The notes beneath the pieces are model-generated. The model made no database searches. It was not told the DNA's origin and saw nothing but the letters and a program-made list of their open reading frames with translations. Positions 1-6,566 of a stretch of DNA of 6,566 nt are shown in pieces (position 1 is the stretch's first letter; every line of letters starts with the position of its first letter). The DNA comes from an uncultured Methylobacter sp. (GTDB taxonomy: Bacteria > Pseudomonadota > Gammaproteobacteria > Methylococcales > Methylomonadaceae): positions 1 through 6,566 of the forward strand of contig CAIKYI010000797.1 of the NCBI GenBank assembly GCA_903831545.1, in the 5' to 3' direction. Position numbers and translations under genes: made by a program.

Positions 1-153
1 ATAAAGTTACAAGGTAAAGTCGACTCGTTTGATCAGTATGTGGTGATGCTGAAAAATACCTCAAGTCAAATGGTTTATAAGCACGCCATATCGACCATAG
101 TGCCAAGTAAGGCTGTAAAAATGACGCATGACCAAGAATCTACCGAAGAATGA
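1..153 (+). CDS. hfq: RNA chaperone Hfq, C-terminal part (5' end outside window)
   Basis: Hfq is a hexameric Sm-like RNA chaperone that binds small RNAs and mRNAs and helps them pair. Frame 1 is open from the first base to TGA at 151-153, giving 50 residues. By alignment from memory with E. coli Hfq, the first visible residue corresponds to about Ile30. The visible part covers the end of the Sm fold: [11 protein letters not shown], then the Sm2 motif YKHA, then IVPS. The proximal-face residues Gln41, Lys56 and His57 (E. coli numbering) are present, and Phe42 is replaced by Tyr, a conservative change for a residue that stacks on uridine. The tail after the Sm core is short, only about 14 residues, but ends in an acidic DQESTEE like the acidic tip of E. 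coli Hfq. The total length would be near 79 residues. hflX follows after 106 bases, the usual hfq-hflX order. Identification is secure; the N-terminal half cannot be judged. Confidence 0.96.
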   Translation: MKLQGKVDSFDQYVVMLKNTSSQMVYKHAISTIVPSKAVKMTHDQESTEE

Positions 154-197
154 TTAAAGACCAAGCTACGCGTGCTTCATTTCAGTCAAGTTTACAG

Positions 198-226
198 AAC
201 ATCTGTTGGTACAGGAACAGTATAAT
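198..226 (+). promoter_or_regulatory. Candidate sigma-70 promoter upstream of hflX (weak)
   Basis: A perfect -10 hexamer, TATAAT, lies at 221-226. At the standard 17-base spacing the -35 position (198-203, AACATC) is a poor match to TTGACA, and there is no TG extension of the -10 box. A better -35-like TTTACA at 191-196 is 24 bases away, which is too far. If used, transcription would start near 233, about 27 bases before the hflX start codon. It would give hflX and possibly hflKC a promoter separate from hfq. This rests on motif matching alone. Confidence 0.25.
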
Positions 227-236
227 TTTTATTATA
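221..236. repeat. Short AT-only inverted repeat over the candidate -10 box
   Basis: TATAAT at 221-226 and ATTATA at 231-236 are perfect reverse complements around four T bases. Just upstream, CTGTT (203-207) and AACAG (216-220) form another small dyad. The all-AT stem would be weak as an RNA hairpin, so a DNA-level role or chance in an AT-rich stretch is more likely. It coincides with the candidate promoter. Confidence 0.3.
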
Positions 237-248
237 ACAACGTCTCTT

Positions 249-252
249 GAGG
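249..252 (+). promoter_or_regulatory. Ribosome binding site of hflX (supports the TTG start)
   Basis: GAGG at 249-252 sits 7 bases before TTG at 260-262, within a normal Shine-Dalgarno distance. An in-frame TAG at 257-259 directly precedes the TTG, so no start further upstream is possible. The site and the closed frame together support TTG260 as the start. Confidence 0.7.
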
Positions 253-259
253 TAGTTAG

Positions 260-1525
260 TTGATTGATCGTCCCGAATCAGGTGAGCGGGCGGTACTCGT
301 TCATCTGACACTTCGTTCCAGATATGAAGATCTTTTAGAATTAAAAGAATTGGCCAAGTCGGCCGGAACTGATCCTGTTTATGTGGTAACAGGCACTCGC
401 AAAAAACCCGATCCAAAATTTTTCGTCGGTAAAGGAAAACTTGAAGAGCTTAAAAGCATTATCGAAAGCTACCAAGCCGACATAGTCTTGTTTAATCATC
501 CACTTTCACCCAGTCAGGAAAGAAATCTTGAGGGCTATTTAGGCGTTCGGGTGGTCGATAGAAATGGCTTGATTCTCGATATTTTCGCTCAGCGCGCACA
601 AACCTTTGAAGGTAAATTACAGGTTGAGTTGGCGCAACTACAACATTTATCTACCCGATTGGTCCGGGGGTGGACGCATTTGGAGCGTCAAAAAGGAGGT
701 ATCGGCCTTCGTGGCCCAGGTGAAACACAGCTGGAAACTGACAGGCGCTTGTTGGGTTTGCGCATAAATCAGATTCAGCAACGTCTGGATAAAGTCGAAA
801 AGCAACGACATCAAGGGCGCAGTAAAAGAAAAAAAGCCGAAGTTCCGTCGGTTTCTTTGGTGGGTTACACCAATGCCGGCAAATCAACTTTGTTTAACAA
901 ACTGACCGGCGCCGATATTTACGTCGCTGATCAACTGTTTGCCACGCTGGACCCGACCTTGCGTAACTGTCAACTGCCCAATAACAGCGAAGTAGTTCTG
1001 GCTGACACTGTGGGGTTTATTCGGCATCTGCCACATGAGTTGGTCGCGGCATTTAAATCTACGTTGCAGGAAGCCAGTGAAGCGGATTTACTGTTACATG
1101 TTATTGATGCCAGTAATGATGATCGGGTTGAGACGATATACCAGGTCAATCAGGTTCTTGAAGATATCGAGGCCAGTGAGGTTAGGCAACTTGAGGTTTT
1201 TAACAAAATAGATTTACTGGAGGATATTCAGCCGAAGATTGATCGGGACGATGCCGGTAATCCGGTTCGGGTATGGATTTCTGCCGAAACCGGAATCGGG
1301 GTCGATTTGCTCTTTCAGGCCTTGGCCGAAATATTTTCAAATACAAAAGTTAAAAGAAAGTGTCATTTACTGCCCGACCAAGGTGACATAAGAGCCAAGT
1401 TATTCACGTGTGCCACAATAATCAGCGAAACAAGTGATGACTATGGCAACTGTGAATTGGTTATTGAGCTTGATACCAAATATTTGGGCTTGCTGAAATC
1501 GGTTGAGACTGAAGAAATAGTATAA
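260..1525 (+). CDS. hflX: GTPase HflX, ribosome-splitting/rescue factor
   Basis: HflX is a TRAFAC-class (Obg-HflX) GTPase that binds the large ribosomal subunit and can split stalled ribosomes. The predicted protein has 421 residues, close to E. coli HflX (426). Domains in order: N-terminal HflX domain (about 1-195) with ALSP-like PLSPSQERNL at 81-90, LILDIFAQRA at 104-113, the glycine-rich GGIGLRGPGETQLETDRR at 146-163 and a helical linker (about 165-192); then the G domain, with P-loop GYTNAGKST at 202-210, ATLDPT at 228-233, DTVGF at 249-253, NKID at 315-318 and the SAE of G5 at 341-343; then a divergent C-terminal domain of about 60 residues. The start is TTG: it directly follows an in-frame stop, has GAGG 7 bases upstream, and gives (M)IDRPESGERAVLVH, in register with E. 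coli MFDRYDAGEQAVLVH. The protein has no internal methionine, so no ATG start exists in this frame. It is probably soluble and ribosome-associated. Confidence 0.97.
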   Translation: MIDRPESGERAVLVHLTLRSRYEDLLELKELAKSAGTDPVYVVTGTRKKPDPKFFVGKGKLEELKSIIESYQADIVLFNHPLSPSQERNLEGYLGVRVVDRNGLILDIFAQRAQTFEGKLQVELAQLQHLSTRLVRGWTHLERQKGGIGLRGPGETQLETDRRLLGLRINQIQQRLDKVEKQRHQGRSKRKKAEVPSVSLVGYTNAGKSTLFNKLTGADIYVADQLFATLDPTLRNCQLPNNSEVVLADTVGFIRHLPHELVAAFKSTLQEASEADLLLHVIDASNDDRVETIYQVNQVLEDIEASEVRQLEVFNKIDLLEDIQPKIDRDDAGNPVRVWISAETGIGVDLLFQALAEIFSNTKVKRKCHLLPDQGDIRAKLFTCATIISETSDDYGNCELVIELDTKYLGLLKSVETEEIV

Positions 1526-1562
1526 ATTTGTGGTAAATGGTTAAAGAGATAGGAGGCATGGC

Positions 1563-1637
1563 ATGGTTTTCGCCCTGTTCCTTTCGCCTTTCGCTGTTAT
1601 TTACGATAGAATGTTAAACATCAATTGGTATGTTTAA
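1563..1637 (+). CDS. Possible 24-residue leader peptide or small protein upstream of hflK
   Basis: I do not recognise this peptide. A textbook Shine-Dalgarno AGGAGG at 1551-1556 is followed 6 bases later by ATG at 1563, and a short frame runs to TAA at 1635-1637. The peptide starts with a hydrophobic stretch, MVFALFLSPFAVIY, and ends in NINWYV. A second ATG at 1558, in another frame, is only one base from the AGGAGG, too close for good initiation. The frame ends 25 bases before hflK, and its stop codon forms the end of an inverted repeat (1614-1637). It could be a small membrane peptide, a translated leader of hflK, or chance. The strong ribosome binding site is the only real support, since such a short frame can arise at random. 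Confidence 0.22.
   Translation: MVFALFLSPFAVIYDRMLNINWYV
1614..1637. repeat. 8-bp perfect inverted repeat upstream of hflK
   Basis: TTAAACAT (1614-1621) and ATGTTTAA (1630-1637) are perfect reverse complements separated by CAATTGGT. The repeat ends 25 bases before the hflK start codon and just upstream of its ribosome binding site (GGAG, 1652-1655). It could be an operator or a weak mRNA hairpin. No T-run follows, so it is not an intrinsic terminator. Confidence 0.4.
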
Positions 1638-1662
1638 GTAATCCAACTTATGGAGCAAAAGT

Positions 1663-2865
1663 ATGTCCTGGAATGAGCCTGGTGGCGATAATAAAGACCC
1701 TTGGAGCGGTCGTGGAGACCAAAAAGGCCCACCCGATCTTGACGAAGCAATACGTTCCTTGCAAGAGAAGCTGGGCGGTTTTTTTGGCGGCGGCAAAGAC
1801 AGTGATGGTAGTTCTTCCGGTATTCCTCCCTTAAAAAGTATTGGTTTGGTAGCGGTTGGAGCAGTCGTATTATGGGGATTGAGCGGTTTTTATATTATCG
1901 ATGAGGGTACTCATGGTGTTGAAACCCGGTTTGGCAAATATGTGGCAACAACCCAGTCAGGTTTGAACTGGCATTTTCCTGCACCTATCGAACGGGTTGA
2001 TGTGGTTGATGTTAAACAACAACGCTACATCGAAGTCGGTTACCGTAGCGGTGGCAGTGAGCAGACATTGGGCTCAGTGCCTAAAGAAGCATTAATGCTG
2101 ACCAAAGATGAAAACATCGTTGATATTCGTTTGGCTGTACAGTATCAGGTGAAAGATGCAAAGGAGTTTATATTCAATATAGTTAATCCTGCCGCTACCT
2201 TGAAACAAGTTACAGAAAGCACACAGCGTGGTGTTATTGGCAGTAGCGAAATGGACTTTGTGTTGACTGAGGGTCGTAGTGAAATCGTAGCCCAGATTAA
2301 AAAAGAAATTCAGGATGTTATGGATAGTTATAAATCCGGTGTCCAGATTACCAGTGTCAACCTGCAAGATGCACAGCCGCCTGAACCTGTTCAAAACGCT
2401 TTTGAAGATGCGATTAAAGCGCGTGAAGACGAGCAGCGCTTGATTAATGAAGCTGAAGCTTACTCAAATGATGTGGTGCCGAAAGCACGAGGCGCTGCAG
2501 CCAGAAAAATCCAGGAAGCCGAAGGCTATAAGGAGCAGGTTATCGCTCAGGCGCAAGGTGAGTCCAGCCGGTTTTCACAATTGCTGACCGAATATAGTAA
2601 AGCACCGGATGTAACCAGAAAACGCCTTTATATCGAATCAATGGAATCAGTCTTGTCTGATACCAACACGGTGATGGTTGATGTTAAAGGCAGTAATAAC
2701 ATGCTTTATTTACCCTTGGATAAAATGATGCAGCATCTGCCTTCTATACAACAAGCTAATGTTCCTCAAAACTCTGTAGAACAGACGCCTCAAACAGCAG
2801 TTGAATCTACACAGGTACCGGTTGTGCGAACAACAACGCGTGGCCGTGACCAAAGGGGACGCTAA
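1663..2865 (+). CDS. hflK: FtsH protease modulator HflK (SPFH/band 7 membrane protein)
   Basis: HflK pairs with HflC in a large inner-membrane assembly that encloses the AAA protease FtsH and controls its access to membrane substrates. The 400-residue protein (E. coli: 419) begins with the typical glycine- and proline-rich cytoplasmic leader, MSWNEPGGDNKDPW, then DLDEAIRSLQEKLGGFFGGG at 25-44. A single membrane span lies at about 57-77. The SPFH/band 7 domain covers about 78-265, with YIIDEGTHGVETRFGKY at 77-93 and GLNWHFPAPIE at 100-110. A charged, alanine- and glutamate-rich helical region at about 245-310 probably forms coiled coil. The C-terminus is low in complexity (Gln/Thr/Val-rich from about 362) and ends in an Arg/Gly tail, TTRGRDQRGR. 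The start is supported by GGAG at 1652-1655, 7 bases upstream, and by the family-typical N-terminus. Its TAA shares one base with the hflC ATG, so the two are almost certainly co-translated in matched amounts. Confidence 0.97.
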   Translation: MSWNEPGGDNKDPWSGRGDQKGPPDLDEAIRSLQEKLGGFFGGGKDSDGSSSGIPPLKSIGLVAVGAVVLWGLSGFYIIDEGTHGVETRFGKYVATTQSGLNWHFPAPIERVDVVDVKQQRYIEVGYRSGGSEQTLGSVPKEALMLTKDENIVDIRLAVQYQVKDAKEFIFNIVNPAATLKQVTESTQRGVIGSSEMDFVLTEGRSEIVAQIKKEIQDVMDSYKSGVQITSVNLQDAQPPEPVQNAFEDAIKAREDEQRLINEAEAYSNDVVPKARGAAARKIQEAEGYKEQVIAQAQGESSRFSQLLTEYSKAPDVTRKRLYIESMESVLSDTNTVMVDVKGSNNMLYLPLDKMMQHLPSIQQANVPQNSVEQTPQTAVESTQVPVVRTTTRGRDQRGR

Positions 2866-3719
2866 TGACTCAAAATAAATTATGGGTAAGTCTGGGCGCA
2901 GTGCTTTTTATTGGCATGATGTGCATATTTACTGTCAGTGAAACTGAAAAGGCAATCAAATTTCGCCTGGGTGAGATCGTAAAAAACGACTACGAGCCTG
3001 GCTTGCATTTTAAATGGCCGTTTATCAACAACGTTAAAAAGTTTGATAAACGCATTCAAACCATGGACGCTAAACCGGAACGGTTTTTAACAGCCGAAAA
3101 GAAAAATGTTATTGTAGATTCTTTTGTTAAATGGCGTATTGGTGATGTTACTACGTTTTATACTGTGGTTGCCGGTGACGTTGATCAGGCGAATTTACGG
3201 TTGGATCAAATTGTTAAAGATGCTTTCCGTGGTGAATTTGGCAAGCGAAATATCAAACAGCTTTTGTCTACAGACCGTCAGGCTATACGTGAGATTTTGA
3301 TTAAAAATGCCAAGCCGCTTGCTGCCGATTTGGGCATGGAAATTGTTGACGTTCAGGTCATGCGTATAGATTTACCGGATGAAGTCAGTAGTTCGGTGTT
3401 CCGTAGAATGGAAGCAGAACGTGAACGAGTCGCCCGTGAATTTCGCTCCCAGGGTGCGGAAGCGGCTGAAAGAATCCGTGCCGATGCCGACAGACAAAGG
3501 GTTGTTACTATGGCGAATGCGTTTAAGGATGCTGAAATCCTGCGAGGCGAAGGCGATGCAAAGTCTGCGGACATTTACGCACAAGCCTACGGAGCAGATA
3601 CTGAATTCTTTACTTTTTATCGCAGTTTGAATGCTTATAAAAAGACTTTTTCGAGCTCGAGCATGATGGTGCTTGATCCCGATTCTGATTTCTTTAAGTA
3701 TTTTAAACAGCAAAAATAA
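2865..3719 (+). CDS. hflC: FtsH protease modulator HflC (SPFH/band 7 membrane protein)
   Basis: HflC is the partner of HflK in the membrane complex around FtsH. The 284-residue protein is shorter than E. coli HflC (334) but within the range I know for proteobacterial homologues. An N-terminal signal-anchor span lies at about 6-23 (LWVSLGAVLFIGMMCIFTV), followed by SETEKAIKFRLGEIV at 25-39 and GLHFKWPFI at 46-54, typical of the SPFH domain (about 24-190). The helical, charged segment at about 180-235 (RRMEAERERVAREFRSQG onward) leads into the conserved C-terminal region with RGEGDAKSADIYAQAYGAD at 227-245 and FYRSLNAYKK at 251-260. The N-terminus anchors it and most of the protein faces the periplasm. 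It overlaps hflK by one base (TAATG), with GGGGA at 2855-2859, 5 bases before its ATG, which favours translational coupling. No DUF2065 gene follows it, unlike in E. coli and Pseudomonas. Confidence 0.97.
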   Translation: MTQNKLWVSLGAVLFIGMMCIFTVSETEKAIKFRLGEIVKNDYEPGLHFKWPFINNVKKFDKRIQTMDAKPERFLTAEKKNVIVDSFVKWRIGDVTTFYTVVAGDVDQANLRLDQIVKDAFRGEFGKRNIKQLLSTDRQAIREILIKNAKPLAADLGMEIVDVQVMRIDLPDEVSSSVFRRMEAERERVAREFRSQGAEAAERIRADADRQRVVTMANAFKDAEILRGEGDAKSADIYAQAYGADTEFFTFYRSLNAYKKTFSSSSMMVLDPDSDFFKYFKQQK

Positions 3720-3731
3720 TCAAGGTTCAAC

Positions 3732-3758
3732 GTTCAAAGTATGTTTGATACTTTGAAC
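3732..3758. repeat. 11-bp perfect inverted repeat just after hflC
   Basis: GTTCAAAGTAT (3732-3742) and ATACTTTGAAC (3748-3758) pair perfectly around a 5-base GTTTG loop, starting 13 bases after the hflC stop codon. GGTTCAA at 3724-3730 partly repeats the left arm and can also pair with TTGAACC at 3753-3759. No T-run follows on the plus strand, so it does not look like an intrinsic terminator. It could stabilise the 3' end of the hflKC mRNA, be a protein-binding dyad, or be a member of a dispersed repeat family. Confidence 0.6.
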
Positions 3759-3810
3759 CTGTAACTTCTGAGTTATTAACACAAAATTCCCTTACCGGAA
3801 AATCGTAACC

Positions 3811-3838
3811 AACGCTCCGCATGCGGGGCGTTTTGTTT
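3811..3838 (+). terminator. Intrinsic terminator-like hairpin between hflC and hisZ
   Basis: AACGCTCCGC (3811-3820) and GCGGGGCGTT (3823-3832) are complementary over 10 pairs with one T-G wobble. The innermost pairs must open to make a workable loop. The right arm runs into TTTTGTTT (3831-3838), giving the GC-rich stem and T-rich tract of a rho-independent terminator on the plus strand. It would end the hflX-hflKC transcript. It lies unusually close to the next gene: only 17 bases separate the T-tract from the preferred hisZ ATG. The same hairpin could therefore act as an attenuator or hide the hisZ translation start. Confidence 0.75.
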
Positions 3839-3855
3839 GAGTGGACATACAAAAC

Positions 3856-6350
<2,495 letters not shown>

Positions 6351-6379
6351 ACGACAAGAATTAATTACCTGGGGGTATC

Positions 6380-6566
6380 ATGGCTGAAACTGTAGATGAA
6401 TTGACTGTAACATACGAAGATGGTGGTATTGAGACGGTAAAAGAACTGGACAAAAAAGTGCTGACCAAAGGTGCCTGGGCTACGATTATGTATCGTTACC
6501 AGGATTGGAACCGCGCCAAGGAAGAATACGGCCCGGACAAATACACCATTCGTCGTTACCAGAAGC
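6380..6566 (+). CDS. Hypothetical small protein, N-terminal part (runs off the window)
   Basis: I cannot assign a function. ATG at 6380 is preceded by a G-run (6371-6375) 4 bases upstream, a plausible ribosome binding site, and the frame stays open for 62 codons to the window edge. The sequence begins MAETVDELTVTYEDGG, is rich in acidic and basic residues, and contains VLTKGAWATIMYRYQDWNRA at about 27-46 and YTIRRYQK at about 55-62. There is no signal peptide or membrane span, so it is probably a soluble cytoplasmic protein. The aromatic and basic motifs remind me of small conserved proteins of unknown function in diverse proteobacteria, but I cannot verify this. Codon use resembles that of purA. 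It lies 29 bases after purA with no terminator between, suggesting co-transcription. The C-terminus is outside the window. Confidence 0.75.
   Translation, partial: MAETVDELTVTYEDGGIETVKELDKKVLTKGAWATIMYRYQDWNRAKEEYGPDKYTIRRYQK

Noticed and set aside
163..177. Terminator hairpin after hfq (AAGC/GCTT)
   Set aside because: The four-pair stem has no T-run after it, too weak for an intrinsic terminator.
203..220. LexA/SOS box before hflX (CTGT...ACAG)
   Set aside because: The half-sites are 10 bases apart, whereas the E. coli-type LexA box needs 8.
206..222. Sigma-54 promoter (TTGGTACA ... ) before hflX
   Set aside because: The -12 element lacks the required GC and the -24 element is imperfect.
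191..226. TTTACA/TATAAT as a standard sigma-70 promoter
   Set aside because: The 24-base spacer is far longer than the usual 16-18.
192..416. Minus-strand frame over the hfq-hflX gap and the hflX 5' end
   Set aside because: Most of it is antisense to hflX, with no motif and no convincing start.
1581..1594. Tandem CTTTCGC repeat (two copies) in the hflX-hflK gap
   Set aside because: Two copies of a 7-mer are too little to support a repeat element or binding site.
1625..1834. Plus-strand frame overlapping the start of hflK in another frame
   Set aside because: It begins at a poor start without a ribosome binding site and overlaps the well-supported hflK N-terminus.
2092..2394. 100-codon open frame on the minus strand, antisense to hflK
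   Set aside because: It is a shadow of the SPFH-domain coding sequence, with Cys/Phe/Leu-rich composition unlike a real protein.
3372..3713. 113-codon open frame on the minus strand, antisense to hflC
   Set aside because: It is fully inside a secure hflC coding region, has no recognisable motif, and its open frame follows from hflC codon bias.
3720..3840. Histidine leader peptide or T-box ahead of hisZ
   Set aside because: There is no short frame with repeated His codons. The only ATG-led frame outside the hairpin (3741-3764) encodes seven residues with no His and no ribosome binding site. No T-box landmarks were seen.
3841..3855. GTG3841 as the hisZ start
   Set aside because: It adds five residues with no match in the homologue recalled, and it directly abuts the terminator-like hairpin. 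ATG3856 matches the usual N-terminus. It is not fully excluded.

Overview
The window is a conserved bacterial housekeeping cluster, read entirely on the plus strand: hfq (3' end only) - hflX - hflK - hflC - hisZ - purA - start of an uncharacterised small gene. This order, with hisZ between hflC and purA, is known from gammaproteobacteria such as Pseudomonas. The protein sequences fit a gammaproteobacterium with moderate, slightly AT-leaning base composition. A methanotroph-like (Methylococcales) origin is only an impression. I see no mobile element, CRISPR array, rRNA or tRNA, and no base- or codon-use break suggesting transfer.

Layout. Positions 1-153 hold the last 50 codons of Hfq. A 106-base gap with a candidate promoter and a small AT-rich palindrome leads to hflX (260-1525), which starts at TTG and has no in-frame ATG at all. 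The 137-base hflX-hflK gap holds a textbook AGGAGG followed by a 24-codon reading frame, and an inverted repeat that ends on that frame's stop codon. hflK (1663-2865) and hflC (2865-3719) overlap by one base. The 136 bases between hflC and the preferred hisZ start hold an 11-bp perfect inverted repeat and then an intrinsic-terminator-like hairpin that nearly touches hisZ. hisZ (3856-5055) is followed after 2 bases by purA (5058-6350). After another 29 bases a conserved-looking hypothetical gene starts at 6380 and runs off the end.

How the genes work together. Hfq (RNA chaperone) and HflX (ribosome-associated GTPase) act on RNA and ribosomes. HflK and HflC form the membrane SPFH complex that encloses and modulates the FtsH protease. 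HisZ is the regulatory subunit of the short-form ATP phosphoribosyltransferase (first step of histidine synthesis). PurA makes adenylosuccinate on the way to AMP. The hisZ-purA pair links two adenine-nucleotide pathways: the histidine route consumes ATP and returns AICAR to purine synthesis. The hairpin before hisZ divides the cluster into an hfq-hflX-hflKC part and a hisZ-purA part.

No clearly new biological system is visible. The points most worth following are the terminator-like hairpin beside the hisZ start, the missing DUF2065 (YjeT-like) gene between hflC and hisZ, the short reading frame before hflK, and the unknown gene after purA.
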